35,015 nucleotides of DNA from Bacteroidales bacterium (GCA_007132995.1 SLNP01000111.1:1-35015), one strand, 5' to 3'; positions 26,070-34,027 are shown, counted from the stretch's first letter. Made by a program: numbers and translations. The notes: a model not told the origin generated them from the sequence alone.

Positions 26070-26480
26070 AAGATATTACAGCTATATATTCAGTAATGAG
26101 CCATATTTCGCCCGCCTGCTATGGATAGGGCTGCCCGCCGGAAAGTGGTGTGAACATAGCGGAACTGCTCTGCGCCCGCAGTCAAAATAGAGTTGAGCGC
26201 GGGGGTAACGCATAATGGTTTCAGTGTACCTGAAGTGAAGGCAAGAGGAGGTCAGAGCACCCGGGCAGATGAGCGCGGGGAGGATGAGAGAGGTGCAGGC
26301 CGCCGGTCCCGGCAGGAAGAAGTGGCACAGCGGGACAGGAAGAGCCGGGAAGAAGCGGTACAGCGGGGCAGGGAGAGCCGGGAAGAAGCGGCAGGGTGCC
26401 CGACAGGGCATAAACAGAAAAGGCGCTGCGGTGGCAAGGCGACAGGGATATAAAAAGCTCTGTCATATAGGTTATAAAGG
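26070..26480. other. Gene-free stretch with GC-rich purine-skewed repeats
   Basis: Together with its flanks this is a 600-base gap between the divergent DUF151 and rplU genes. The first third shows nothing I can name. From about 26230 to 26450 the plus strand is strongly purine-rich and carries a 33-bp tandem repeat. Open frames on both strands here have repeat-driven, low-complexity translations and no recognisable start signals, so I do not call a gene. Confidence 0.6.
26328..26393 (+). repeat. 33-bp tandem repeat, two copies plus a decayed third
   Basis: Copy one (26328-26360) and copy two (26361-26393) begin CAGCGGG and end with GCCGGGAAGAAGCGG plus two bases; they match at 30 of 33 positions. 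The sequence just before (about 26303-26327) ends in a similar GGAAGAAGTGGCA and looks like a degraded extra copy. Because 33 is a multiple of 3, all frames stay open across it. Confidence 0.85.
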
Positions 26481-26510
26481 TTGTTATGTACAATCTTTTT
26501 GCTATATTTG
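26481..26510 (+). promoter_or_regulatory. rplU-rpmA promoter, near-ideal Bacteroidota consensus
   Basis: TTG at 26481-26483, a 19-nt spacer and TATATTTG at 26503-26510 match the -33/-7 consensus fully. Initiation is expected near 26516, giving a leader of about 94 nt before the rplU ATG at 26610. Confidence 0.8.
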
Positions 26511-26512
26511 CA

Positions 26513-26528
26513 GTCCGATTTTCGGGAC
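26513..26528 (+). other. Small hairpin at the expected 5' end of the rplU transcript
   Basis: GTCCGA (26513-26518) pairs with TCGG(G)AC (26522-26528), with one bulged G and a TTT loop. It lies at or next to the predicted start of transcription. Ribosomal protein genes often have structured leaders; no known leader class was recognised. Confidence 0.35.
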
Positions 26529-26609
26529 AAAAATTCGTCAGGGCATGCAGAAGTCACTCCAGATCATTTGGTTGTGCGCCTTGCGGAGAAACAGTTAACT
26601 ATTTATATA

Positions 26610-27425
26610 ATGTACGCAATAGTAGAGATTGCCGGTCACCAGTTCCGGGTTGAAGAGGGGAAGAAGATTTTCGTTAACAGGATTGAGGCCTCTGCCGGCA
26701 GTGAGTTGATTTTTGAGAAGGTGCTTCTTATTGATAATGAGGGCAAAATTGCCGTAGGAGCTCCCGTTATTGAGGATGCCTTCGTCGAAGGCAAAGTTAT
26801 TGACCAGGTTCTTGGCGACAAGGTTCTTATATTTAAAAAGAAGCGTCGCAAGGGTTACCAGAAGCTCAATGGTCACAGGCAGAAATTTACCCATGTTGAG
26901 ATCGTGGCAATAGCGCCTGAGGGAGCCTCCAAAAGGAGGTCTGAACTGACAACAGTTGCTGCCACCGATTCCGGCACCAAAGAGCCAACCTCCAAAAAGA
27001 CTACCGTGGCCGGTGGCGAGACCGCGAAGGCTCCTGCCAAAAAAGAGAGCGAAACGAAAGAGGTCAAGGCAAAGGCCCCTGTAAAGAAGGCCCCCTCCAA
27101 AAAAGCGGCTGAGACCGGCGGTAAAGATGAAAAGGCTCCGGCCAAAAAGGCTCCGGCTAAAAAGGAGAGCCAGGCGAAAGAGGTCAAAACAAAGGCCCCT
27201 GTAAAGAAGGCCCCCGCCAAAAAAACCTCTGAGGCCGGCGGCAAGGATGAGAAGGCTCCGGCCAAAAAGGAGAGCGGATCTAAAGATGAGAAGGCGAAGG
27301 CCACTGTAAAGAAGGCTCCCGCTAAAAAAGCGACCGGTTCGAAAGATGAAACCGGCAAGGCAACTGCAAAAAAGAGTACCGGAACCCAAAAGGGGAAAGA
27401 TTCTGACCAGAAGCAGGAAGATTAA
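26610..27425 (+). CDS. rplU: Large-subunit ribosomal protein L21 with long Lys/Ala-rich C-terminal tail
   Basis: Residues 1-103 form a normal L21 (MYAIVEIAGHQFRVEEG at the start, GHRQKFTHVEIVAI at 88-101), which binds 23S rRNA. Ordinary L21 ends there, at about 100-105 residues. This one continues to 271 with a disordered tail of Lys, Ala, Pro, Glu and Thr, full of APAKK and APVKK motifs like eukaryotic histone H1 or bacterial histone-like tails. Two 40-residue repeats lie at 145-224. The ATG at 26610 is chosen because it gives the conserved L21 start and lies after the promoter; the upstream open frame is leader. rpmA follows 44 nt on. Base use in the tail is Lys-AAA/AAG heavy. Confidence 0.95.
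   Translation: MYAIVEIAGHQFRVEEGKKIFVNRIEASAGSELIFEKVLLIDNEGKIAVGAPVIEDAFVEGKVIDQVLGDKVLIFKKKRRKGYQKLNGHRQKFTHVEIVAIAPEGASKRRSELTTVAATDSGTKEPTSKKTTVAGGETAKAPAKKESETKEVKAKAPVKKAPSKKAAETGGKDEKAPAKKAPAKKESQAKEVKTKAPVKKAPAKKTSEAGGKDEKAPAKKESGSKDEKAKATVKKAPAKKATGSKDETGKATAKKSTGTQKGKDSDQKQED
27042..27281 (+). repeat. 120-bp tandem repeat inside the rplU tail
   Basis: Copy one (27042-27161) and copy two (27162-27281) encode residues starting KES and running through KEVK.KAPVKKAP.KK..E.GGKDEKAPAKK. The proteins match at 29 of the first 36 positions, then drift. The repeat keeps frame and could vary in copy number between strains. Confidence 0.9.
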
Positions 27426-27469
27426 CAACTTTATTGAATAGAAATAATTGAACAAAAAAAGAGATAGCC

Positions 27470-27733
27470 ATGGCACATAAGAAAGGTGTAGGTAGTTCAC
27501 GCAACGGTCGCGAATCAGAAAGCAAGCGACTGGGAGTTAAACTATTCGGAGGCCAAAAGGCCATAGCCGGCAACATAATTGTGAGGCAGAGGGGTACGAC
27601 CCACCATCCTGGCGACAATGTAGGTATGGGTAAAGATCATACCCTATACGCACTTATTGACGGAGTGGTTAAGTTTCGCAGAAAGAGGAACAACAGATCG
27701 TATGTTTCGGTAGATCCGGCAGCCGTCGAATAG
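27470..27733 (+). CDS. rpmA: Large-subunit ribosomal protein L27
   Basis: The 87-residue product is L27, whose N-terminal arm reaches the peptidyl transferase centre. It begins [20 protein letters not shown], the conserved form (the Firmicutes-type cleaved N-terminal extension is absent), and has [17 protein letters not shown] and [15 protein letters not shown]. It is co-transcribed with rplU, the near-universal order. A strong terminator follows 20 nt after the stop. Confidence 0.98.
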   Translation: MAHKKGVGSSRNGRESESKRLGVKLFGGQKAIAGNIIVRQRGTTHHPGDNVGMGKDHTLYALIDGVVKFRRKRNNRSYVSVDPAAVE

Positions 27734-27753
27734 AGAGCACTGACAGAGATAGT

Positions 27754-27800
27754 AACTCCTGAATCTGCACTGTTTTTGTGCCGGTCCGGGAGTTTTTTTT
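27754..27800 (+). terminator. Intrinsic terminator after rplU-rpmA
   Basis: AACTCC (27754-27759) pairs with GGAGTT (27789-27794), and an inner stem GCAC/GTGC lies between. The stem runs directly into a series of eight T residues (27793-27800). This is the clearest terminator in the window apart from the greA leader hairpin. Confidence 0.8.
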
Positions 27801-27836
27801 ACATTTACCTCATCACAGAACCAAAGCGCCAGAGAG

Positions 27837-29123
27837 ATGTTGACAACAGCTATTATAAGAGAGAAGAGAGACTACATTATTGAGCGACTCAGAATCAAAG
27901 GGTTCGATGCTACCGCCCTTACAGGTATAATACTCAATTCAGATGTTGAGAGGAGAAATCTGATGACCCTCTCCGAAAGCCTTCAGGCAGAAATAAACAG
28001 GACATCGAAGCAGATCGGAGCAATGATGAAAGAGGGCAATAAAGCTGAAGCCGCTGAGCTCAAAGAGGCAACCCGAATCAAAAAAGAGGAGATAAAGAGG
28101 CTTGAAGCATCACTCTCTGAGGCTACGGCGGTTATGAATGAAGCCCTGCTGAAACTGCCCAATATACCGGACGAGACCGTGCCTCCCGGGAAAGGGCCGG
28201 ACGAGAACCTGCTTGTGAGGGAGTGGGGAGAGATTCCCTCACTCCCCGATAATGCCAGACCTCACTGGGAGCTTATAAAAGATTATGGCATAATAGATTT
28301 CGACCTCGGGGTAAAGATAACAGGTGCCGGTTTCCCGCTCTACCGTGGCAAGGGTGCATCACTGCAGAGGGCGCTTATCAGCTTCTTTATAGCTGAAGGT
28401 ATAAAGGCCGGTTATGAGGAGGTCATACCTCCTGTGCTGGTCAATGAAGCCTCAGCATTCGGAACCGGTCAACTACCCGACAAGGATGGCATGATGTACG
28501 GCACAAAAACTGATAACCTCTATCTTATCCCCACAGCAGAGGTTCCCCTGACCAATATATACAGAGATACCATACTGAATGAAGGCGATTTACCGGTTAA
28601 ACTGGTCTCATACACGCCATGTTTCCGCCGCGAGGCGGGTTCGTGGGGCTCTGATGTGAGGGGGCTTAACCGGCTGCATCAGTTCGACAAGGTAGAGATT
28701 GTACAGATTACCAGCCCCGGGCTTTCATATCAGGCCCTTGAAGAGATGGCCGGCCACACCGGGCGACTCATAGAGAAACTGGGGCTCCCATACAGAGTCA
28801 TGCTGCTTTGCGGAGGAGATATGTCATTCACCTCGGCAAAGACATATGACTTTGAGGTCTACTCTGCCGCACAGCAGAAGTGGCTTGAGGTGAGCTCTGT
28901 ATCTAACTTCGAGTCGTTCCAGTCTAACAGGCTTAAGTGTCGTTACAGGAAAGAAGGCAGCCGCGAAACATCTCTGGCTCACACCCTTAACGGCAGCGCA
29001 CTGGCTTTACCGAGAATAGTCGCCGCTCTTCTGGAGAACAACCAGCGTGACGGAGAGATTATTATTCCCGAACCGCTTGTACCCTATACAGGGTTTACCA
29101 CTCTTAAGCCCGGCAAAGAGTGA
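27837..29123 (+). CDS. serS: Seryl-tRNA synthetase
   Basis: The 428-residue class II synthetase charges tRNA-Ser. An N-terminal coiled-coil arm (about 30-105) binds the tRNA long variable arm. The catalytic core shows TAEVPLTNIYRD (about 233-244), motif 2 FRREAGSWGSDVRGLNRLHQF with its ATP-binding Arg, and motif 3 LNGSALALPRIVAALLENNQ near the C-terminus. It starts 36 nt after the rpmA terminator. A TACATTTA at 27799-27806, one base from the -7 consensus, could serve as its promoter. Length and motifs are normal. Confidence 0.98.
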   Translation: MLTTAIIREKRDYIIERLRIKGFDATALTGIILNSDVERRNLMTLSESLQAEINRTSKQIGAMMKEGNKAEAAELKEATRIKKEEIKRLEASLSEATAVMNEALLKLPNIPDETVPPGKGPDENLLVREWGEIPSLPDNARPHWELIKDYGIIDFDLGVKITGAGFPLYRGKGASLQRALISFFIAEGIKAGYEEVIPPVLVNEASAFGTGQLPDKDGMMYGTKTDNLYLIPTAEVPLTNIYRDTILNEGDLPVKLVSYTPCFRREAGSWGSDVRGLNRLHQFDKVEIVQITSPGLSYQALEEMAGHTGRLIEKLGLPYRVMLLCGGDMSFTSAKTYDFEVYSAAQQKWLEVSSVSNFESFQSNRLKCRYRKEGSRETSLAHTLNGSALALPRIVAALLENNQRDGEIIIPEPLVPYTGFTTLKPGKE

Positions 29124-29190
29124 AGATAGAGATGTCACATAATAGTTACCGGCAGCACCGCTGCCCAACCGGTTTTTAATATACTGAACT

Positions 29191-30087
29191 GTGAAGATAG
29201 AGAGGTGGGGCAAGGCATACCTTTTTGCCATAGCGGCAGTTCTCTGCTGGTCAACTATACCAACAGCATTCAAGTGGGCCCTGGCAGAGGCTGAAATAAC
29301 AGAGATACTGACCGTAGCCTCATTGGCATCTACTCTGGTGCTGCTGCTTATAGTGGCTGCAACGGGTAAAATGAAGTTGCTCTTAAAAACCGGCAGAAGA
29401 GATCTTGCCAACTCAGCACTACTCGGGCTAATAAATCCGTTCATCTACTATCTGATACTGCTTAGGGCCTACGACCTGCTGCCGGGACAGGTGGCTCAAC
29501 CACTTAATATGATATGGCCCATAGTTCTGGTATTTCTCTCTGTACCTCTGCTTGGCCAAAAGGTGCCCGCTGCCAGCTACATATCGCTATTCATAAGCTT
29601 TGCCGGCGTTTATATCATCTCATCGCAGGGCAGGCCCCTGAACCCGTCAGAGACAAATATTACCGGTGTTCTGCTTGCTACCGGAAGCTCATTTTTCTGG
29701 GCTCTCTACTTTATCCTGAATATACTTGACAAGAGAGATCAGGCGGTAAAACTTCTTGTAAACTTCCTTTTCGCATCTCTGTACCTGATACTTTTCTCAC
29801 TTATTACCGGAAGATCTCTGGTGCCTGATCTGCCCTCTGCCGTAGCAGCCTCACTCTACATAGGTGTTTTTGAGATGGGACTCACCTTCTATCTCTGGCT
29901 TAAAGCCATGCAGCTGTCATCATCGAACGACAAGATAGGAAACCTGGTATATCTCTCCCCCTTTATATCCCTGCTGTTGCTGAACATTTTTATTGGCGAA
30001 CCGATATACCTTACCACACCGGTAGGTCTTCTCTTTATTATAGGGGGTATACTATACCAGAACAGAAAGATTGTGGCCCGCCTATAG
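29191..30087 (+). CDS. EamA-family (drug/metabolite) transporter
   Basis: The 298-residue product has about ten membrane segments in two EamA repeats, with the family's typical start of the second repeat, NITGVLLATGSSFFWALYFILN, and near its end LLLNIFIGEPIYLTTPVGLLFIIGGILYQ. Such proteins export or exchange amino acids, sugars or nucleotides; the substrate cannot be read from sequence. The start is a GTG at 29191, since no ATG in frame occurs early enough to keep the first segment. It follows serS by 67 nt on the same strand. Only the family is certain. Confidence 0.9.
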   Translation: MKIERWGKAYLFAIAAVLCWSTIPTAFKWALAEAEITEILTVASLASTLVLLLIVAATGKMKLLLKTGRRDLANSALLGLINPFIYYLILLRAYDLLPGQVAQPLNMIWPIVLVFLSVPLLGQKVPAASYISLFISFAGVYIISSQGRPLNPSETNITGVLLATGSSFFWALYFILNILDKRDQAVKLLVNFLFASLYLILFSLITGRSLVPDLPSAVAASLYIGVFEMGLTFYLWLKAMQLSSSNDKIGNLVYLSPFISLLLLNIFIGEPIYLTTPVGLLFIIGGILYQNRKIVARL

Positions 30088-30189
30088 CTCTAAGGGCTCT
30101 TTTTTTGCTATTTTTACCATTTGGCAGGGTGGCCGCTCATACCCGTAAAGAGGTGTGGCCCCGCCCACCGGTCAAAAAATAAATTTTTT

Positions 30190-31545
30190 ATGAGAGAGTT
30201 ACGATACATATTGATACTTCTGCTCATACAGCTTCTTCTGACAACATCCTGTAAAAAGGAGGAGGATGAACCCCCAAATGACGAACCCCAAAAGACTGAA
30301 GAGCAGATAAATAATGAACGGGGAAGGGATGTGCTCAATGTGATAATGAACGAGTGGTACTACTGGTACGACATGATGCCTCAGGTTAACCCGATCGATT
30401 ACGACAACCCCTATGCGCTGCTCGAAGCGCTCCGCTACCTGCCTGTTGATGTCTGGAGTTTTGTGACAGACTACCAGAGCTTCATCGACTACTACTCCGG
30501 ATCGTTTGCCGGTCACGGCATAAGAATAGGTCTCGACAATCAGGGACAGGCCCGTATCGCAATGATATACAGCAGCTCACCCCTCTATGCCGAACCTCAT
30601 AATGTAAGAAGGGGCTGGATAATAGATGCTGTTAACGGCACCGATATAGCGGCACTTCTTATTGCAGGTAACTTCAGTGCTTACCAGTCAGTTATGGGGC
30701 CTCCTGAACCCGGTATAACCAATCAGTTCGACTTCATAAAGCCCGATGGTACCGAGGTAACCATCAGCTCAACCAAAACAGAGTTTCAGGCAAACTCTGT
30801 TATGACACACGACACCCTGCATATAGGGGGTAGTGTTGCCGGCTACCTCGTCCTTGAATCATTTATTGAGCCAACCTCCGATGAGTTGGAAGAGGCCTTC
30901 TCCTTTTTTCACTCTGCAGGCATAGACGATCTTATTCTCGATCTCAGGTACAACAGCGGGGGGATGCTGAATGTTGCTACCGAGCTTGCGAGCTATCTTG
31001 CCGGCAATGAGCGGGAAGATCTGGTATTCATTAAGAGTGAGCACAACAACAAGAAGAGCTTCGAAAACGAGATTACCCGCTTTCACATCACCGCTCACTC
31101 TATAGGCCTCTCCCGCCTTATTGTCATAACAACCGGAGAGACAGCCTCAGCCAGTGAAAATATCATCAACGGGCTCTCTCCCTATATGGATGTAGTAACA
31201 ATCGGCGACACAACCAGCGGGAAGCCAACGGGAATGTATGCATTCGTCGATGCTCCTCACAACAAGTTCATATTTGCACCGACAACCTTCAAGCTCGTGA
31301 ATTCAGAGGGAGTTGGCGACTACTTCAACGGCATAGCACCAACAATATCTGCCCACGATGATATAACCAGAGATTTTGGCAACAGAGAGGAGCTGAGTCT
31401 GAAGGCAGCGATAGAGTATCTGGAGGGAGCCAAGAGGAGCATTCCCGATCCCGCAGCGGCCAGGGCAGTCTGGATTGGGCAGGAGCGGCCTCTATGGCAA
31501 AATAACCTCTTTATCAATAGGGAAGTTGTTATCTCTGACCGGTAG
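30190..31545 (+). CDS. S41-family peptidase, lipoprotein
   Basis: The 451-residue product has a signal peptide with lipobox LTTSC (Cys21), so it is a lipid-anchored envelope protein. A helical N-terminal part is followed by a PDZ-like segment (about 105-200, with RRGWIIDAVNG) and the S41 protease core with DLRYNSGG (251-258). The Ser-Lys pair of C-terminal processing peptidases is visible: Ser320 in TASASE and Lys345 in TTSGKPTG, 25 residues apart as in the family. The substrate is unknown. The ATG at 30190 gives a proper signal; an ATG at 30121 would place 23 non-signal residues first. It lies between EamA and ruvC. Confidence 0.93.
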   Translation: MRELRYILILLLIQLLLTTSCKKEEDEPPNDEPQKTEEQINNERGRDVLNVIMNEWYYWYDMMPQVNPIDYDNPYALLEALRYLPVDVWSFVTDYQSFIDYYSGSFAGHGIRIGLDNQGQARIAMIYSSSPLYAEPHNVRRGWIIDAVNGTDIAALLIAGNFSAYQSVMGPPEPGITNQFDFIKPDGTEVTISSTKTEFQANSVMTHDTLHIGGSVAGYLVLESFIEPTSDELEEAFSFFHSAGIDDLILDLRYNSGGMLNVATELASYLAGNEREDLVFIKSEHNNKKSFENEITRFHITAHSIGLSRLIVITTGETASASENIINGLSPYMDVVTIGDTTSGKPTGMYAFVDAPHNKFIFAPTTFKLVNSEGVGDYFNGIAPTISAHDDITRDFGNREELSLKAAIEYLEGAKRSIPDPAAARAVWIGQERPLWQNNLFINREVVISDR

Positions 31546-31679
31546 CAGGCACTCCGGCAACACTCTCTGCAACCGGTGCCCTGTCAATCAGTACCGGTAC
31601 AGCCCCCATATATCAGCAGGCAGGCAGAGTCGTTATGTGGCAGAAGAGATGAGGGTCACCGCTGTTTAAAGCCATCAAT

Positions 31680-32243
31680 ATGAAGAGCGAAAGGGAAGAG
31701 AGAATCATAATGGGAATTGACCCCGGTACAACCGTGACAGGATATGGAATAATAAGGGGAGAGGGGCCTGCAATATCTCTTGTTACATACGGGCTTATAA
31801 GGTCATCGAGACACGACAACCACTTCGACAAAATCAGCAGGATATTCACCGAAACCCTGTCGCTTATTGACACTTACGGCATAACCGAGTTATCGGTCGA
31901 GTCGCCCTTTCAGGGCAAGAATGTGCAGTCAATGCTGAAGCTGGGAAGGGCTCAGGGGGCAGCGATATCTGCCGCACTCCACAGGTCTCTCCCTGTTTCC
32001 GAATATGCTCCGCGCAAAATAAAGATATCTGTTACCGGCCAGGGAAGCGCATCTAAAGAGCAGGTGGCCGGAATGGTAATGAACATGCTCGGTTTAAGCG
32101 AAGAGGGGGTCTCTTTAGACGCTACAGATGGTCTCGCAGCGGCTGTATGCCACTTCTACCAGGGCAGAGTGGGCCCATGTTCCGGTAAACCTCAAACATG
32201 GAAAGATTTTATAGACAAAAACCCTGACCGCACATCAGGATAG
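31680..32243 (+). CDS. ruvC: Crossover junction endodeoxyribonuclease RuvC
   Basis: The 187-residue product cuts Holliday junctions made during recombination. The four metal-binding acids are present: Asp14 in IMGIDPGT, Glu74 in SVESPF, and Asp147 and Asp150 in LDATDGLAAA. The FQGKN loop (77-81) and GRAQGA segment that bind DNA are also kept. The tail of about 20 residues after the core is longer than in E. coli. The gap of 134 bases to the S41 gene has no clear promoter. ruvA and ruvB are not in the window. It is convergent with comF, 37 nt apart. Confidence 0.97.
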   Translation: MKSEREERIIMGIDPGTTVTGYGIIRGEGPAISLVTYGLIRSSRHDNHFDKISRIFTETLSLIDTYGITELSVESPFQGKNVQSMLKLGRAQGAAISAALHRSLPVSEYAPRKIKISVTGQGSASKEQVAGMVMNMLGLSEEGVSLDATDGLAAAVCHFYQGRVGPCSGKPQTWKDFIDKNPDRTSG

Positions 32244-32280
32244 AAGAGCCCCGCAGCAGTTCTCCCCGGGCGGTGGGCCT

Positions 32281-32982
32281 CTAAACAAGGGTAGCGGCAA
32301 GTGCAACAGCACTGATTCTTACCCCCTCAACAGCACTAAGGGCCTCTGCGCAGGCATCTATTGTCGAACCAGTGGTAATAACATCATCAACAAGCAACAG
32401 GTGCAGTCCCGCAAAATCATCGGGCCTTAAAATTTGAAAGCTCTCATCTACATTCTGCCATCGCTCTATCCTAGATCTTATAGTCTGAGAGCCACCCGGA
32501 GATCTCCTCACCAGATTCCGGCTCCCGACAGGGAGAGAGCAGACCGATGCTATGCCCTCTGCTATCAGGAGGCTCTGGTTAAAGCCCCTCTTCCTGTAAC
32601 GCCTACTGTGCAGCGGCACAGGAACAAGCAGGTCAATATCATCAAGAAAGCCATCATCTGAGAGTTCCCTTCCGTAGAGCTCCCCGAGAGCCGAACCAAT
32701 CTCTCTTATTCCGTTGTACTTCAGCCGGTATATCAGTCTGGATATTATGCCGCCCTTGACATATTCGGCGAACACGGCGGCCTTTACAATGTTACACCTG
32801 CCCCAGAACAGTTTTTCTACATAGTTGTCTCTTTCAAGATGGAATCCGGTACGGGTTAACTCAATATAACACCTGGTACAGATGAGCCTCTCATTACGAA
32901 CCAGATTCTCTCTGCATGACTGGCAGCAGGAGGGAAAAAGGATAGAGAGTAGGTCGCTCAGCAACTCAGATGCTGCTCTCAT
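32281..32982 (-). CDS. ComF-family phosphoribosyltransferase-like protein
   Basis: The 233-residue product has the ComF layout: an N-terminal zinc ribbon (Cys20-Q-S-Cys23 and Cys35-T-R-Cys38), a middle region with RLIYRLKYNG and VPVPLHSRRYRKRGFNQS, and a C-terminal PRPP-binding loop LLVDDVITTGST (196-207). ComF acts in DNA uptake in competent bacteria; many non-competent species carry the gene and there its job is unclear. It is third in the greA-HIT-comF series, 11 nt after the HIT gene. Confidence 0.92.
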   Translation of the reverse strand: MRAASELLSDLLSILFPSCCQSCRENLVRNERLICTRCYIELTRTGFHLERDNYVEKLFWGRCNIVKAAVFAEYVKGGIISRLIYRLKYNGIREIGSALGELYGRELSDDGFLDDIDLLVPVPLHSRRYRKRGFNQSLLIAEGIASVCSLPVGSRNLVRRSPGGSQTIRSRIERWQNVDESFQILRPDDFAGLHLLLVDDVITTGSTIDACAEALSAVEGVRISAVALAATLV

Positions 32983-32993
32983 CGGTAGGGGTA

Positions 32994-33398
32994 TTAATCC
33001 AGGCTATCGAACTGCTCGGATATAAGGGCAGCCAGCTCACCGAAACGCTGAGGGGCCACCTTGGCCCTGCTGCGCGAGAAACTGAGGTCCTCCTCCCTGT
33101 CCATTGGAATCAGGTGTATATGTGCATGAGGCACCTCAAGACCCATCACTACGACTCCTATCCTTTTGCAACTTACAACCTTCTCAACCGCCACCGCCAC
33201 CCGGCGGGCAAAAAGCATAAGCCCCGACAAGGCAGAGTCATCAAGATCAAAAATGTAGTCAACCTCTTTTTTGGGTATCACCAGGGTGTGACCCTCTTTC
33301 AGCGGGTTTATATCAAGAAATGCCATGAACTGATCCGATTCGGCAACCTTGAAGCATGGCATATCTCCGTTAACAATCTGGGAAAAAATTGATGACAT
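32994..33398 (-). CDS. HIT-family nucleotide-binding protein
   Basis: The 134-residue product has the histidine triad HAHIHLIPM (His91, His93 and His95), plus the typical opening SIFSQIVNGDMPCFKVAESD and FLDINPLKEGHTLVIPKKE. HIT hydrolases of this branch cleave nucleoside phosphoramidates and similar adenylated compounds; the physiological substrate is not known. Length is usual. It lies 35 nt downstream of greA, with comF close behind, so the three form one probable operon. Confidence 0.94.
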   Translation of the reverse strand: MSSIFSQIVNGDMPCFKVAESDQFMAFLDINPLKEGHTLVIPKKEVDYIFDLDDSALSGLMLFARRVAVAVEKVVSCKRIGVVVMGLEVPHAHIHLIPMDREEDLSFSRSRAKVAPQRFGELAALISEQFDSLD

Positions 33399-33433
33399 AT
33401 CTACTCTCTTTACAGTTTACAAAGTCTCTGCTC

Positions 33434-33907
33434 TCACATAGAGATATCGATAATCTCAAAAGGTATTACCCCTGAGGGAACCTCAATATCGACAACATCG
33501 CCTATACGACGGCCTATCAGCCCTTTGGCAATGGGAGATCCTACAGCGAGTTTCTTGTTCTTAAGGTCGGCTTCATTCTCGGGCACCAGTTGATACTCCA
33601 TTACCGCATTAGTCTTAAGGTTCTTTATCTTAACCCGGTTTAATATCTTAACCGACGAGGTGTCTATCTTTGATTCGTCAATAATACGAGCCCTTGCAAC
33701 GGTTTCTTCGAGTTTTGAGATGCGAAGCTCGAGCAAACCCTGAGCCTCCTTGGCAGCGGAGTACTCAGCATTCTCAGACAGATCGCCCTTATCTCTGGCC
33801 TCTGCAATTTGAGACGATATCCGTGGCCTCTCAACATTCCTGAGTTGGTTAAGCTCCTCCTTGAGCTTCTCAAGGCCATCTTCCGTTACATAAATAATGT
33901 CTGTCAT
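33434..33907 (-). CDS. greA: Transcription elongation factor GreA
   Basis: The 157-residue product stimulates transcript cleavage by backtracked RNA polymerase. The N-terminal coiled coil covers about 10-75, with the catalytic acidic tip Asp42 and Glu45 in GDLSEN, and the C-terminal FKBP-like domain ends VPSGVIPFEIIDISM. I chose the ATG at 33907 (MTDIIYVTEDG); a longer in-frame TTG at 33931 would run into the leader hairpin. It has its own promoter, and a terminator-like hairpin lies in the leader before the start codon. HIT and comF follow on the same strand. Confidence 0.97.
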   Translation of the reverse strand: MTDIIYVTEDGLEKLKEELNQLRNVERPRISSQIAEARDKGDLSENAEYSAAKEAQGLLELRISKLEETVARARIIDESKIDTSSVKILNRVKIKNLKTNAVMEYQLVPENEADLKNKKLAVGSPIAKGLIGRRIGDVVDIEVPSGVIPFEIIDISM

Positions 33908-33920
33908 CGCTTTGTGATAT

Positions 33921-33960
33921 AAAAAAAACAAGAAGAACCCCGCCGGTGACGGAACTCTTC
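33921..33960 (-). terminator. Terminator-like hairpin in the greA 5' leader (candidate attenuator)
   Basis: On the minus strand GAAGAGTTCC pairs with GGGGTTCTTC across a 9-nt loop: a 10-bp stem with three G-U pairs, followed by TTG and eight T residues. It starts at or within a few nt of the expected transcription start and ends about 13 nt before the greA ATG. It is therefore downstream of the greA promoter, not the end of the previous gene. A short RNA of about 40 nt would result from termination here. The attenuator role is inference. Confidence 0.7.
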
Positions 33961-33966
33961 ATAGAA

Positions 33967-33997
33967 CAAATATACCATTTACTTTTTAAAACTCCAA
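33967..33997 (-). promoter_or_regulatory. greA promoter, near-ideal Bacteroidota consensus
   Basis: On the minus strand TTG (33997-33995, within TTTTTGG), a 20-nt spacer and TATATTTG (33974-33967) match the -33/-7 consensus. Initiation is expected near 33960, about 53 nt before the greA ATG. It lies after the stop of the upstream hypothetical gene. Confidence 0.8.
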
Positions 33998-34027
33998 AAA
34001 GGTTTCCGGTCGCCCCTGCGGGGTAAC

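Noticed and set aside
26328..26393. G-quadruplex in the tandem repeat
   Set aside because: Loops between most G-runs are 12-15 nt, too long for a confident intramolecular quadruplex; kept only as a remark.
26082..26411. Minus-strand frame with Pro/Leu/Phe 11-residue repeats, and matching plus-strand frames
   Set aside because: The repeats come from the 33-bp DNA repeat, which keeps every frame open. No ribosome site or known domain supports a gene.
26595..27500. Long Phe/Leu/Gly-rich open frame on the minus strand opposite rplU
   Set aside because: It is the reverse complement of the Lys/Ala repeat tail; its composition follows from that and rplU on the other strand is certain.
30121..30189. 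N-terminal extension of the S41 lipoprotein
   Set aside because: It would put 23 hydrophilic residues before the signal peptide and block lipoprotein export; the ATG at 30190 gives a normal lipobox position.
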